Source of the DNA: Bacteroides sp. | GTDB taxonomy: Bacteria; Bacteroidota; Bacteroidia; Bacteroidales; Bacteroidaceae | Length of the DNA stretch: 64,000 nucleotides | Assembly: GCF_030151085.1 (NCBI RefSeq) | Contig: NZ_JASLER010000069.1 | Coordinates: 45,827-109,826, forward strand | Direction of reading: 5' to 3' | Shown: one piece after another, positions 1-9,141 of the stretch | Position numbering within the stretch: position 1 is the first letter of the stretch | How the letters are laid out: every line of letters starts with the position of its first letter | Notes under the pieces: model-generated | Told to the model about the DNA's origin: nothing | Seen by the model: the letters and a program-made list of their open reading frames with translations, nothing else | The model's database searches: none | Program-made: the position numbers and the translations under genes

Positions 1-1
1 T

Positions 2-262
2 GAAGACTGGAATGCTTTACAAAGCCAGATTGACAATTGCTACAAAGATTTCACCACTCGTTTAAGGGCACTATACCCTATTAGTGAAATAGAACTTCAA
101 ATCTGCCTATTACTAAAAGCCAACATAACGACCACCGGAATAGCACAATTAACAGGTCGCTCTAAATCTGCTATCGTATCTGCCCGTAAGAAACTATATG
201 AGAAAATACATAATCAATCAGGGAAAGCAGAAGAATGGGATGCCTTCATCGCTACTTTCTAA
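2..262 (+). CDS. C-terminal end of an HTH transcriptional regulator (partial)
   Basis: An open frame enters from the left edge and stops at 260-262, giving 86 residues. The last half reads as a helix-turn-helix: the segment LLKANITTTGIAQLTG is followed by RSKSAIVSARKKLYEKI, where the second helix would contact DNA. This resembles the C-terminal HTH of the large Bacteroides TPR-type membrane regulators, whose N-terminal sensor part would lie outside the window. The next gene downstream is a DUF3244 protein with its own promoter. Family placement is inferred from the HTH alone; the start and sensor domain are not visible. Confidence 0.7.
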   Translation, partial: EDWNALQSQIDNCYKDFTTRLRALYPISEIELQICLLLKANITTTGIAQLTGRSKSAIVSARKKLYEKIHNQSGKAEEWDAFIATF

Positions 263-361
263 TTTGTAGAATCATATATTTCTTGTTGTAAATACTATTA
301 TAAGATTAAAAACCGCACAAAAACCGCACACGTTTGATTGCTGAAATAACAAAATCTAAGC

Positions 362-369
362 TAATTTTG
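362..369 (+). promoter_or_regulatory. Bacteroides -7 box for the DUF3244 gene
   Basis: TAATTTTG matches TAnnTTTG exactly. A TTG at 338-340 sits 21 bases upstream, the expected -33 position. The predicted start of transcription is a few bases downstream, which leaves a leader of about 20 bases and rules out the GTG codon at 369 as the translation start. Confidence 0.6.
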
Positions 370-395
370 TGACTGTAACTTTAAAAAATAAAGCC

Positions 396-749
396 ATGAA
401 ACATTTCATTTTTGCATGTGTCGTTTTCTTATTTGCTTTTCAGCCTTTAGCACAAGCTATAGACATCAAATTTCTTCCGGAAGAAGCAACCGAAGACCTG
501 CGTTCTATTTCTATAGAACCTACTGCTACTCTTGATGGAAGCGTCATTAGCATTTCTGCCCCTGTTACATTACGTAATGTAAGTGTCGTTGTGAAAGACA
601 TGACTGGTAATGCGATTTATTCCGAGACAACCGTCATTTCTGCCAAACAGTATCATTCATTTGTACTGGATAACGTAGAAGATGGAGACTATATACTTGA
701 AGTAACCTTTGGAGACAAATACTTCTATGGGTATTTCACACTACAGTAA
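396..749 (+). CDS. DUF3244 family small secreted protein
   Basis: 117 residues. Residues 1-21 form a signal peptide (basic MKH, hydrophobic core, cleavage near AQA). The mature part is a single beta-rich domain with LDGSVISISAPVTLRNVSV and an ending of the type GDYILEVTFGDKYFYGYF, which I recognise as the DUF3244 pattern. Proteins of this family are predicted to be exported; their role is unknown. The frame extends upstream to a GTG at 369, but that codon lies within the -7 box, so the ATG at 396 is preferred. It follows a regulator C-terminus by 133 bases and has its own promoter. Confidence 0.75.
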   Translation: MKHFIFACVVFLFAFQPLAQAIDIKFLPEEATEDLRSISIEPTATLDGSVISISAPVTLRNVSVVVKDMTGNAIYSETTVISAKQYHSFVLDNVEDGDYILEVTFGDKYFYGYFTLQ

Positions 750-915
750 TACGATTACCTAAATCATCCTTCTATAAAGGAGGTATAATAGCAAGTACAT
801 CAAGCTGTATACTACCATTATGCTTCCTTTCCAAAAATCTACATAGATATTTTATATCTGCTATGATTATAAAGAAGCATTCTTGACCATTAGTCATGCT
901 TCTCCCATATTGTAA

Positions 916-937
916 ACCGTATAAAATCATATACGGT
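916..937 (+). terminator. Possible weak terminator hairpin
   Basis: ACCGTAT (916-922) and ATACGGT (931-937) are perfect inverted repeats around an 8-base loop, followed by the T-rich run atttctctttattttc. It lies between the DUF3244 gene and the HlyD-like gene. The stem is short and AT-rich, so this is a weak call. The rest of 750-1016 shows only scattered ATGCTTC/GAAGCAT half-sites. Confidence 0.35.
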
Positions 938-1016
938 ATTTCTCTTTATTTTCTCTGCAAAGCATCTTACCCTCAACAAGTATTAAAGTAGAATTAACCT
1001 AACTTACAATAGCAAA

Positions 1017-1457
1017 ATGAATAATATTTTCTATAAACTTCGTACAATCGTTGATAAGATTCCCAAAATCATTCTTATAACGTTCTTATTAGGTGTAATA
1101 GTACTCATACCTTTTCCTGAAACCATAACAGGAGAAGTTACATTAGCTAATTTTGAAAATCAAGACGCATGCGTTATCGGAGAACTACCATACCAATATA
1201 TCACCAAACTGAAAGAAGGAACTTGTGTTAAGATAGAACTCGATGGGTTCAGCGTAAAAGAAGAGGGAAAACACATCGGATACATCACTCATATAAATAG
1301 AGAAACTAAAGAAACTTCAGAAGGAACATTTTTCACATATACCATCTTATTAATCAACAATCCTTTTATGTTTAAAGGGATGAAAGGAAGAGCATCAATC
1401 TTTCTATGCCAAAAGAATCTCTTAACAAGGGCTGTTGAGTTACTCTATATCCCGTAA
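1017..1457 (+). CDS. Short HlyD-like membrane-anchored protein
   Basis: 146 residues. One membrane segment lies at about 17-33 (IILITFLLGVIVLIPF) and the rest is beta-rich. The region from about 45 to 130 (GELPYQYITKLKEGTCVKIELDGF, shown here in part) resembles the C-terminal beta-barrel of HlyD/membrane-fusion proteins that work with peptide-exporting ABC transporters. It is far shorter than a complete HlyD protein (about 400 residues) and lacks the coiled-coil and lipoyl parts. No ABC transporter gene is nearby. It could be a small accessory protein or the remnant of a larger secretion locus. Function uncertain. Confidence 0.5.
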   Translation: MNNIFYKLRTIVDKIPKIILITFLLGVIVLIPFPETITGEVTLANFENQDACVIGELPYQYITKLKEGTCVKIELDGFSVKEEGKHIGYITHINRETKETSEGTFFTYTILLINNPFMFKGMKGRASIFLCQKNLLTRAVELLYIP

Positions 1458-1552
1458 TCTGTATCCATTAATATAAATAAAATTATATCTGTTTCCGCTT
1501 TCTTATTTTGCTTTACTTTGCAACATCTTAATTTTCAAACAGATTTAACGAT

Positions 1553-2749
1553 ATGGAATTGAATTTTGCAAAGAGGATGTCTTATATCAAGGCTTCAGAA
1601 ATTAGAGAGATACTTAAAGTCACAGAACAAGAAGATGTTATTTCGTTCGCAGGCGGCCTACCGGCACCTGAGCTTTTCCCGATAGAAGAGATTAATGAAA
1701 TAAACCAAATAGTATTGAAGGAGGCAGGTACAAAAGCACTCCAATATACTACCACAGAAGGTTATGCTCCTTTAAGGGAATGGATTTCCAAACGAATGAA
1801 CGAACGTCTAGGAACATCTTTCGATAAAGATAATATTCTGATAACTCATGGTTCGCAGCAAGGATTAGACCTGTCCGGCAAAGTCTTTTTGGACGAGGGA
1901 GATATTGTATTATGTGAAAGTCCTACCTATCTAGCTGCAATCAGTGCTTTTAAGGCATACGGTTGTAGCTTTATTGAAATTCCTACTGATAAATACGGTA
2001 TGAATATGGATATCCTGGAAGATGTTTTACGTAAAACAAAAAACATAAAACTAATATATGTAATTCCGACTTTCCAGAATCCTACAGGAAAGACATGGAA
2101 TTTGGAAAGACGTAAAAGACTGGCTGAATTGTCAGCACAATATGGTGTTGCAGTTGTAGAAGATAACCCTTATGGTGAATTAAGGTTTGAAGGAGAGGCT
2201 TTACCCTCTATAAAATCGTTCGATATGGTTGGCAACATCTTGTGTACCGGTAGTTTTTCTAAAATATTCTGTCCCGGTTTCCGAATAGGGTGGATTGCAG
2301 GAGATAAAGACATTATCCGTAAATATGTATTAGTGAAACAGGGAACCGATTTACAATGCAATACCATTGCGCAAATAACCATTGCCGAATACCTAAAAAG
2401 ATACGATATCGATAAGCATATACAGAAAATAGTCGAAGTATACAGAAGACGCAGAGATATAGCCGTAAGATGTATAGAATGTTACTTCCCAAACAATATA
2501 AAGTTCACTCACCCCGAAGGTGGATTATTTACCTGGATAGAACTTCCTGAAGGAATTTCAGCACGTGAGATACTAGAAAAGTGTCTTGAGAAAAAGATTG
2601 CATTCGTACCGGGAGGTTCTTTTTTCCCGAATAAGAATAAGGAAAATACATTCAGAATAAACTATTCCAATATGCCGGAAGATAGAATAGAGAAAGGTCT
2701 TCAAATTCTTGGAGAAGTAGTAAAGGGGTATATCAGCCAATCAGAATGA
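1553..2749 (+). CDS. PLP-dependent aminotransferase, class I/II (2-aminoadipate/aromatic type)
   Basis: 398 residues, full length for a fold-type I aminotransferase. Visible family marks are the substrate-side motif ISFAGGLPAPELFP near residue 31, the NPTG motif (FQNPTGKTW) around 175, VVEDNPYGEL near 200, and the Schiff-base lysine K237 in GSFSKIFCPGFRIGW. The C-terminal domain has the carboxylate-binding arginine in FRINYSN. The sequence style is that of the LysN/2-aminoadipate and ARO8-like branch; the exact substrate cannot be read. It is cytosolic. Its end overlaps the end of the convergent MocR regulator by 9 bases, and the two proteins share the aminotransferase fold. Confidence 0.85.
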   Translation: MELNFAKRMSYIKASEIREILKVTEQEDVISFAGGLPAPELFPIEEINEINQIVLKEAGTKALQYTTTEGYAPLREWISKRMNERLGTSFDKDNILITHGSQQGLDLSGKVFLDEGDIVLCESPTYLAAISAFKAYGCSFIEIPTDKYGMNMDILEDVLRKTKNIKLIYVIPTFQNPTGKTWNLERRKRLAELSAQYGVAVVEDNPYGELRFEGEALPSIKSFDMVGNILCTGSFSKIFCPGFRIGWIAGDKDIIRKYVLVKQGTDLQCNTIAQITIAEYLKRYDIDKHIQKIVEVYRRRRDIAVRCIECYFPNNIKFTHPEGGLFTWIELPEGISAREILEKCLEKKIAFVPGGSFFPNKNKENTFRINYSNMPEDRIEKGLQILGEVVKGYISQSE

Positions 2750-4165
2750 TTCTTTGATAATTGTTCCCAATAACCTCAAGCGTTCTTCAATAAAAGGAGT
2801 CCAGCGTTGTCCATAACTTAAACGCATACAGTTTTTATACTGGTCTTGCAAAGTGAACATACGTCCGGGAGCAATACTTATGTTTTGTTGCATAGCTTTA
2901 TAATATAGTTTTGTAGTATCTATTTTTTTATCTAATTCCACCCAAAGCATAAATCCACCTTGCGGAGTTATGATTTTTGTTTCTTCAGGGAAATAGTTCG
3001 TAATGGATTGTGTAAAGTGGAGACTATTGGTATGCAACTCATGGCGTAATTTGCGTAAGTGGTTCTCATATCTATCATTCTCCATAAAATTGGCAACGGC
3101 CTCCTGATTCAGGGCTGGCGTTGAGATCAGGTGAATATTCTTTTGACGAATAACAGCATCCTTAAATTTACCGGGGGCAATCCAGCCTACCCGGTAACCG
3201 GGTGCCAATGTCTTGGATACAGCGCCACACCATAGTACAAGTCCACTCTTATCAAATGCTTTACATGGCTTAGGACGCGAACTTCCAAAGAAGACATCAC
3301 CATACAAGTCGTCTTCGATCAGAGGGATATTATACTCCGCCAACATATCTACGATCCTCTTTTTATGTTCGTCCGGCATACAACTTCCCATAGGATTACT
3401 GAAATTGCTGATAAGTAAACAGACATTTATTTGTGGCAGTACTTTTTTCAATGCATCGGGATCAACTCCTGTAGCAGGATTTGTAGGCAGTTCTAATACC
3501 CGGAGTCCTAAACTGTTTGCCAACTGCAATATTCCGAAATAGACCGGACTTTCCACCGCAATCGTATCTCCTTTTTTAGTGGTTACAGATAAAGCCAAAG
3601 CAATCGCATTAGTAACTCCGGCAGTTGTTACAATATCATCTTCCGTCAAATTGCCATTCCAACAATATGTAAACCGGGCGATGTCTTTCCTAAGCCGAAG
3701 GTTGCCTTGTGTTTCATCATATCGGGTCCCATTTCCCGGAAGTGATCTCATTGCCCTGATAAGTTCTTTATTAAGCTTTGCAATAGGTAACAGAACATCT
3801 TCAGGCATTCCTAACGAGAAACGGGTGATAGATTTATCACCAATCTCTAACGAACTATATACCTCGGCTATCAAGTCTGCCACTTCCTCAACTTCAAACT
3901 TCACAGCGGGTTGTGTAGTGACGGGAGCAGACAAACGCGTGGGTCTATAACTCACGATATACCCCGATTTGGGACGTGAAACAATGAATCCATCTTTCTC
4001 TAATTCGTAGTATGCCTGAATTGCAGTATTCAAGCTTACCCCATTTTCATTACTGATGGTACGTAGAGAAGGTAGTTTCTCTCCTATCTTCCATACTCCT
4101 CTTTTTATCTGCCAGGCAATGGTTTGCGCTATTCTCTGATATAAGGCATCTTTTTCCATACTCAT
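2741..4165 (-). CDS. MocR/PdxR-type regulator (GntR HTH fused to aminotransferase domain)
   Basis: 474 residues. Residues about 5-75 form a GntR-type winged helix (ALYQRIAQTIAWQIKRG, then GEKLPSLRTISNENGVSLNT). From about 110 on it is an aminotransferase-like domain with SNFSNPMG, IEDDLYGDVFF and the PLP lysine near residue 318 in GAVSKTLAPGYRVGW. MocR proteins sense PLP or PLP adducts and control vitamin B6, GABA or amino-acid genes. It is convergent with, and overlaps, the aminotransferase gene and is divergent from metG. A -7 box at 4181-4188 lies just ahead of the start. An ATG two codons inside (4159) is equally possible. Confidence 0.88.
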   Translation of the reverse strand: MSMEKDALYQRIAQTIAWQIKRGVWKIGEKLPSLRTISNENGVSLNTAIQAYYELEKDGFIVSRPKSGYIVSYRPTRLSAPVTTQPAVKFEVEEVADLIAEVYSSLEIGDKSITRFSLGMPEDVLLPIAKLNKELIRAMRSLPGNGTRYDETQGNLRLRKDIARFTYCWNGNLTEDDIVTTAGVTNAIALALSVTTKKGDTIAVESPVYFGILQLANSLGLRVLELPTNPATGVDPDALKKVLPQINVCLLISNFSNPMGSCMPDEHKKRIVDMLAEYNIPLIEDDLYGDVFFGSSRPKPCKAFDKSGLVLWCGAVSKTLAPGYRVGWIAPGKFKDAVIRQKNIHLISTPALNQEAVANFMENDRYENHLRKLRHELHTNSLHFTQSITNYFPEETKIITPQGGFMLWVELDKKIDTTKLYYKAMQQNISIAPGRMFTLQDQYKNCMRLSYGQRWTPFIEERLRLLGTIIKESF

Positions 4166-4180
4166 TCATTCTGTTACCGG

Positions 4181-4188
4181 CAAATATA
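4181..4188 (-). promoter_or_regulatory. -7 box for the MocR gene
   Basis: CAAATATA on the plus strand reads TATATTTG on the minus strand, an exact TAnnTTTG. It ends 16 bases before the MocR start, giving a very short leader. Confidence 0.55.
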
Positions 4189-4275
4189 GATAAATAACAT
4201 CTGTGTCTACCCTATTTTCTTAAGTTATTTCCGGAATAGGAGATTCATAAAACTGATTATTTAGCAGAAAATAGC

Positions 4276-4283
4276 TATCTTTG
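4276..4283 (+). promoter_or_regulatory. -7 box for metG
   Basis: TATCTTTG matches TAnnTTTG and lies 44 bases before the metG ATG. No clear TTG is present at the -33 position. Confidence 0.55.
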
Positions 4284-4327
4284 CGCCCTGTAAAAGCGTT
4301 CATAACAAAAGAGATACATATAACACA

Positions 4328-6370
4328 ATGGAAAAGAAATTCAAACGTACCACCGTGACCTCGGCTCTGCCATACGCAAACGGGCCTGTACATATCGGAC
4401 ACCTCGCCGGTGTCTATGTTCCTGCAGATATCTATGTTCGTTACCTCAGATTGAAAAAGGAGGATGTAGTCTTTATCGGAGGCTCCGATGAACACGGAGT
4501 GCCCATCACTATCCGTGCCAAGAAAGAGGGTGTCACTCCTCAGGATATAGTAGATCGTTATCATTCTCTTATCAAGAAATCTTTCGAGAACTTCGGCATT
4601 TCATTTGATATATATAGCCGGACTACTTCAAAGACTCACCATGATACAGCTTCTGACTTCTTCCGTAAACTGTACGACAAAGGCGATTTTATTGAAAAGA
4701 CCAGCATGCAATATTATGACGAGGAAGCCAAAACTTTCCTTGCCGACCGCTACATCACAGGTGAATGCCCCCACTGCCATGCAGAAGGTGCATACGGCGA
4801 CCAATGCGAGAAATGCGGTACCAGCCTCAGCCCTACAGACCTTATTAATCCGAAGAGTGCCATCAGCGGAAGTGAACCCGTAATGCGCGAAACCAAGCAT
4901 TGGTACTTACCTCTGGACAAGCACGAAGAATGGTTACGCCAATGGATTCTGGAAGATCATAAAGAATGGCGTCCAAACGTATATGGTCAATGCAAAAGTT
5001 GGCTCGACATGGGCTTGCAGCCACGTGCCGTTAGCCGTGACCTGGATTGGGGTATCCCTGTTCCGGTAGAAGGTGCCGAAGGGAAAGTGCTCTATGTATG
5101 GTTTGACGCTCCTATCGGTTATATAAGCAATACCAAAGAACTGCTGCCCGACTCTTGGGAAACTTGGTGGAAAGATCCTGAGACACGCCTTGTTCACTTT
5201 ATCGGTAAGGACAATATCGTATTCCATTGTATCGTATTCCCTGCTATGTTGAAGGCTGAAGGTAGTTATATTCTGCCGGACAATGTACCAAGCAATGAGT
5301 TCCTGAACCTGGAGGGAGACAAAATCTCCACTTCACGCAACTGGGCAGTTTGGCTGCACGAGTATCTGGAAGATTTCCCCGGCAAGCAGGATGTACTTCG
5401 CTATGTACTTACAGCCAATGCTCCGGAAACTAAAGACAATGACTTCACTTGGAAAGACTTCCAAGCTCGCAATAATAACGAATTGGTAGCCGTTTATGGT
5501 AACTTCGTAAACCGTGCGTTGCAACTCACCAAGAAGTACTTCGACGGGTGCGTGCCCGCACAAGGTAATTTGACTGATTACGACCGCGAAACTTTGAAAG
5601 AGTTTGCTGATGTAAAGGCAGAAGTGGAGAAGTTACTTGATGTATTCAAGTTCCGCGATGCCCAGAAAGAGGCAATGAACCTTGCCCGCATCGGTAACAA
5701 ATATCTGGCTGATACCGAACCGTGGAAGATTGCCAAGACCGACATGGATCGTGTTGCCACTATCTTAAACATCTCGTTACAGTTGGTTGCCAACCTTGCC
5801 ATTGCTTTCGAACCGTTCCTACCGTTCAGCAGTGAGAAACTTCGCAAGATGTTGAACATGAACAGTTTTGATTGGGCAGAACTGGGTCATACCGATTTGC
5901 TTCCTACCGGACACCAATTGGGTACTCCCGAACTGCTGTTCGAGAAGTTGGAAGACGACGTTATCCAAGCACAAGTAGATAAATTATTGGCAACAAAGAA
6001 AGCCAATGAAGCCGCCAACTACAAAGCAAATCCTATCAAGCCAGTTATCTCTTTCGACGATTTTGAGAAGCTGGATATCCGTGTAGGTACTGTAGTAGAA
6101 TGCGAAGCAGTGCCCAAGATGAAGAAGCTATTGAAATTCAAAATCGCCGACGGACTGGAGAATCGTACCATCGTAAGTGGTATCGCTGAACACTACAAAC
6201 CGGAAGAACTGGTAGGCAAACAAGTACTGTTCATCGCCAACCTTGCTCCACGTCAATTCAAGAATGGACTGGTAAGCGAAGGCATGATACTTTCTGCTGA
6301 GAATTATGACGGTTCGCTGGCTGTAACTTCTTTGTTGAAGGAAGTGAAGCCGGGAAGTGAAGTAAAGTAA
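4328..6370 (+). CDS. metG: Methionyl-tRNA synthetase
   Basis: 680 residues, the usual length for the long dimeric form. It charges tRNA-Met with methionine. The class I signature PYANGPVHIGH places HIGH at residues 22-25. A zinc knuckle is seen as CPHC near 147 and CEKC near 160. The KMSKS loop is the variant KISTS near 332-336. An anticodon-binding helical domain follows, and a C-terminal OB-fold tRNA-binding domain (Trbp111-like) starts near residue 575 with FEKLDIRVGTV and has KLLKFKIADG. Its own -7 box is at 4276. A tRNA-Met gene lies 18 kb away in the same window. Identification is secure. Confidence 0.97.
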   Translation: MEKKFKRTTVTSALPYANGPVHIGHLAGVYVPADIYVRYLRLKKEDVVFIGGSDEHGVPITIRAKKEGVTPQDIVDRYHSLIKKSFENFGISFDIYSRTTSKTHHDTASDFFRKLYDKGDFIEKTSMQYYDEEAKTFLADRYITGECPHCHAEGAYGDQCEKCGTSLSPTDLINPKSAISGSEPVMRETKHWYLPLDKHEEWLRQWILEDHKEWRPNVYGQCKSWLDMGLQPRAVSRDLDWGIPVPVEGAEGKVLYVWFDAPIGYISNTKELLPDSWETWWKDPETRLVHFIGKDNIVFHCIVFPAMLKAEGSYILPDNVPSNEFLNLEGDKISTSRNWAVWLHEYLEDFPGKQDVLRYVLTANAPETKDNDFTWKDFQARNNNELVAVYGNFVNRALQLTKKYFDGCVPAQGNLTDYDRETLKEFADVKAEVEKLLDVFKFRDAQKEAMNLARIGNKYLADTEPWKIAKTDMDRVATILNISLQLVANLAIAFEPFLPFSSEKLRKMLNMNSFDWAELGHTDLLPTGHQLGTPELLFEKLEDDVIQAQVDKLLATKKANEAANYKANPIKPVISFDDFEKLDIRVGTVVECEAVPKMKKLLKFKIADGLENRTIVSGIAEHYKPEELVGKQVLFIANLAPRQFKNGLVSEGMILSAENYDGSLAVTSLLKEVKPGSEVK

Positions 6371-6390
6371 GAATTAGGATTATACATATT

Positions 6391-6485
6391 CAAGAAGGTG
6401 TGTCAAAACAGGAAAGTAACTTAAATTCCCCTCCTCCCGGGAGGAGGAGAAATGAGATAGTACTGCATTATGGCACACCTTCTTG
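6391..6485. mobile_element. Probable 95-bp MITE with 12-bp inverted ends
   Basis: CAAGAAGGTGTG (6391-6402) is the exact reverse complement of CACACCTTCTTG (6474-6485). The element is flanked on both sides by the same four bases TATT (6387-6390 and 6486-6489), as expected of a target-site duplication. The centre is an 18-bp perfect palindrome, CCTCCTCCCGGGAGGAGG (6430-6447), and the arms between it and the ends are partly complementary. It is too short to encode anything. The ATG at 6470 that would extend the flippase gene lies inside it. Confidence 0.65.
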
Positions 6486-6499
6486 TATTAAAGAATAAC

Positions 6500-7945
6500 A
6501 TGGGCGAATCATCACTAAAAGAGAAAACAGCCAAAGGACTATTCTTAGGTGGCTTCAGCAATGGCATACAACAGTTGTTGAACCTAGGTTTTGGTATAGT
6601 CCTTGGTCGTTTATTGAGTGATTCGGACTACGGTATGGTAGGAATGCTTGCCGTTTTCTCAGCCATTGCTTCCGCATTACAAGAAGGTGGTTTTGTTTCC
6701 GCACTTACCAACAAAGAACGGGCTTCCCATAAAGACTACAACGCTGTATTCTGGTTCAGCACGCTTTGCAGCATAACCATCTATATCCTGCTATTCTTTG
6801 CCGCACCCTTAATTGCGGACTTTTATAAGACGCCCGAACTAATTCCCCTGGCCCGCTTTTCATTCTTGGGATTCGTTATCTCCAGCTTGAATATTGCACC
6901 GAGGGCTTATCTCTTCAAGAACTTAAAAGTCAAGGAAACGACTATTATCTCTATTTCCAGCCTCACAGTGTCAGGTATTGTAGGTATCACATTAGCAGCC
7001 AATGGATTTGCTTACTGGGGCATAGCCACACAAACCATTTCGTACGTTCTGGCAATGACGATACTTACTTTCTACTTCTCCCGTTGGAGACCTAGCTTCC
7101 TTATTGATTTCTCACCAATCAGGGAGATGATAGGATTCAGCAGCAAACTGATTATCACAAGCATCTTTCATATCATTAATACGAATTTATTCTCTGTTTT
7201 ACTGGGTAAGTTCTATTCAGAACGGGAAGTGGGTAACTTTACCCAAGCCAACAAATGGAACGGAATGGGTCATACACTCATTACAGGCATGATTAACGGT
7301 ATTGCACAGCCTGTCTTTACAAGTGTAGCCAACGACAGAGCACGCCAATTGGTCATATTCAGAAAACTACTCAGGTTCACGGCTTTTATCTCTTTCCCCG
7401 CAATGCTGGGGTTAAGCCTCGTTTCAAAGGAACTTATAGTAATCACTATCACAGAAAAGTGGTTGCCAAGTGCCTATATCTTGCAATTATTATGCATTTG
7501 GGGAGCATTCATTCCTATTATCAATCTTTTCTCTAATCTGATTATCAGCCGGGGGTATTCCTCAATTTACATGTGGAATACAATTGGTCTGAGCATAGTG
7601 CAAATCATAGCTGTATGTGCCATGTTCCCCTTTGGATTGGAGTGGATGCTACGCATTTTCGTACTAATCAATATCAGTTGGCTGTTTGTTTGGTTTGTAT
7701 TTGTAAAAAGAGAGATCGGATTGACGCTGCGTGATATGCTGAAAGACATTTCACCCTATCTATTATTGTCGGTCGTACTGGTTTTAGGTACACACTATGC
7801 TACACGTTCCATTGAGAACCTTTATCTGAGTATGGCTGTAAAAGTAATCATTGTAGCCGGTTTGTATGTACTGACCTTATGGAAGTTACATTCCGTGATT
7901 TTGCAGGAAAGTATTGAATTCCTCCTAAAGAAAATAAAGAAATGA
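6500..7945 (+). CDS. Wzx-type oligosaccharide flippase
   Basis: 481 residues with about 12-14 hydrophobic segments and no signal peptide, the layout of the MATE/MOP-superfamily polysaccharide flippases. The start MGESSLKEKTAKGLFLGG is typical of the family. Such proteins move lipid-linked sugar repeat units across the inner membrane. The frame continues upstream to an ATG at 6470, but that codon lies inside the putative MITE, so the ATG at 6500 is preferred. It is the first gene of the polysaccharide cluster and overlaps the next glycosyltransferase by 4 bases (ATGA). The transported glycan cannot be predicted. Confidence 0.88.
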   Translation: MGESSLKEKTAKGLFLGGFSNGIQQLLNLGFGIVLGRLLSDSDYGMVGMLAVFSAIASALQEGGFVSALTNKERASHKDYNAVFWFSTLCSITIYILLFFAAPLIADFYKTPELIPLARFSFLGFVISSLNIAPRAYLFKNLKVKETTIISISSLTVSGIVGITLAANGFAYWGIATQTISYVLAMTILTFYFSRWRPSFLIDFSPIREMIGFSSKLIITSIFHIINTNLFSVLLGKFYSEREVGNFTQANKWNGMGHTLITGMINGIAQPVFTSVANDRARQLVIFRKLLRFTAFISFPAMLGLSLVSKELIVITITEKWLPSAYILQLLCIWGAFIPIINLFSNLIISRGYSSIYMWNTIGLSIVQIIAVCAMFPFGLEWMLRIFVLINISWLFVWFVFVKREIGLTLRDMLKDISPYLLLSVVLVLGTHYATRSIENLYLSMAVKVIIVAGLYVLTLWKLHSVILQESIEFLLKKIKK

Positions 7946-9135
7946 ATATCCTCATCCAGCAAACCAAAGCATTCCCCCACCGTGCCAACAGCTTCTATTG
8001 GTTTTATTACCAGCTGACGGAATGGCTAACCAACCATGGCATAAAGAGTGAGCTTTTCTTCTGCTATCTGGAAGTAGATGACAGTGGATTTGATAATGGT
8101 TTGCTCTTACCAGACCGATATCCCCAATTCTATACTCCACGAAATATAGAGGCTGTATGCAAGTACATTAAGGATAAGCATATAGACGTCATTCTGGACT
8201 ATTCGCACGTTATCACCGGAGACACCAAGAAGTACTATCAGGAAATCAGACGCAGGAATCCTGCGCTGAAAATCTTCACCATGATACACAACTGCCCCAG
8301 CCACACTACACAGTTGCAAAAATACAAACTATCCCTCCTCAGGTTCAAAGATGTGCACGGAGCCAAGCAACTCTTTCAATGGATGTTACCGGGGCTGTAT
8401 ATTGGGTTGCTCAAAAAGGTAGTTGCCCGGCAAAACCGTTCGGCATACGATACGCTGGACGAAGTTGTACTGTTATCTCCGTCTTACATCCCGGAGTTCA
8501 GAAGATTGATAAAGATAAAAGATGCAGATAGACTGTCGGCTATACCAAATTCTATACGTCCGGTAGAAAGCCATATACCCATAGAACAAAAGAACCGGGA
8601 AATCATCTTCGTAGGAAGAATGGAACACGAAAAGGCACTCCCCAAACTACTGAAGGTATGGGAAATGATTCAAAACAGATTGCCCGACTGGCAGCTGACA
8701 CTTTTAGGAGATGGCTCTCAAACTGAAGCTATTCGGAAAATCATCAGCCAAAAGAAGCTGCAACGCGTAAATGTAATGGGACATCAAATGGCTATACCTT
8801 ATATAGACAGGGCAAGAATCATTTGTCTGACCTCAGTCATCGAAGGGCTGCCCACTGTTTTTGTGGAAGCCATGTCACTTGGCGTAGTACCCGTAGGATT
8901 CGCATCTTTCAATGCCATTTATGATATGATTGATGACGGGAAGAACGGGTTTATCATACCCGAAGATCATTATGAAGAATATGCGGAAGTGATTCTCAGG
9001 CTAGCGGAAGACGACCAATTGCGCTGCCGCATAGCCACTCAAGCCCAATCTCAAAGAGAACAGTACGACATAGAACATATAGGTCCGCTTTGGATGAATG
9101 TATTCAAGAAACACGGACTCGTCAAACATGAATAG
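7942..9135 (+). CDS. Glycosyltransferase, GT4-like (GT-B fold)
   Basis: 397 residues, cytosolic or peripheral. The C-terminal half has the GT4 nucleotide-sugar site: IFVGRMEHEKALPKLLKVWE near 225, LLGDGSQ near 255, and the E-x7-E motif region SVIEGLPTVFVEAMSLG near 300. It would add one sugar to a lipid-linked acceptor. Start is fixed by the ATGA overlap with the flippase, which implies translational coupling. Donor and acceptor are unknown. Confidence 0.85.
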   Translation: MNILIQQTKAFPHRANSFYWFYYQLTEWLTNHGIKSELFFCYLEVDDSGFDNGLLLPDRYPQFYTPRNIEAVCKYIKDKHIDVILDYSHVITGDTKKYYQEIRRRNPALKIFTMIHNCPSHTTQLQKYKLSLLRFKDVHGAKQLFQWMLPGLYIGLLKKVVARQNRSAYDTLDEVVLLSPSYIPEFRRLIKIKDADRLSAIPNSIRPVESHIPIEQKNREIIFVGRMEHEKALPKLLKVWEMIQNRLPDWQLTLLGDGSQTEAIRKIISQKKLQRVNVMGHQMAIPYIDRARIICLTSVIEGLPTVFVEAMSLGVVPVGFASFNAIYDMIDDGKNGFIIPEDHYEEYAEVILRLAEDDQLRCRIATQAQSQREQYDIEHIGPLWMNVFKKHGLVKHE

Positions 9136-9141
9136 GAGAAT

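Noticed and set aside
6470..6499. ATG at 6470 as flippase start
   Set aside because: It lies inside the putative MITE; the family start MGESSL at 6500 is intact.
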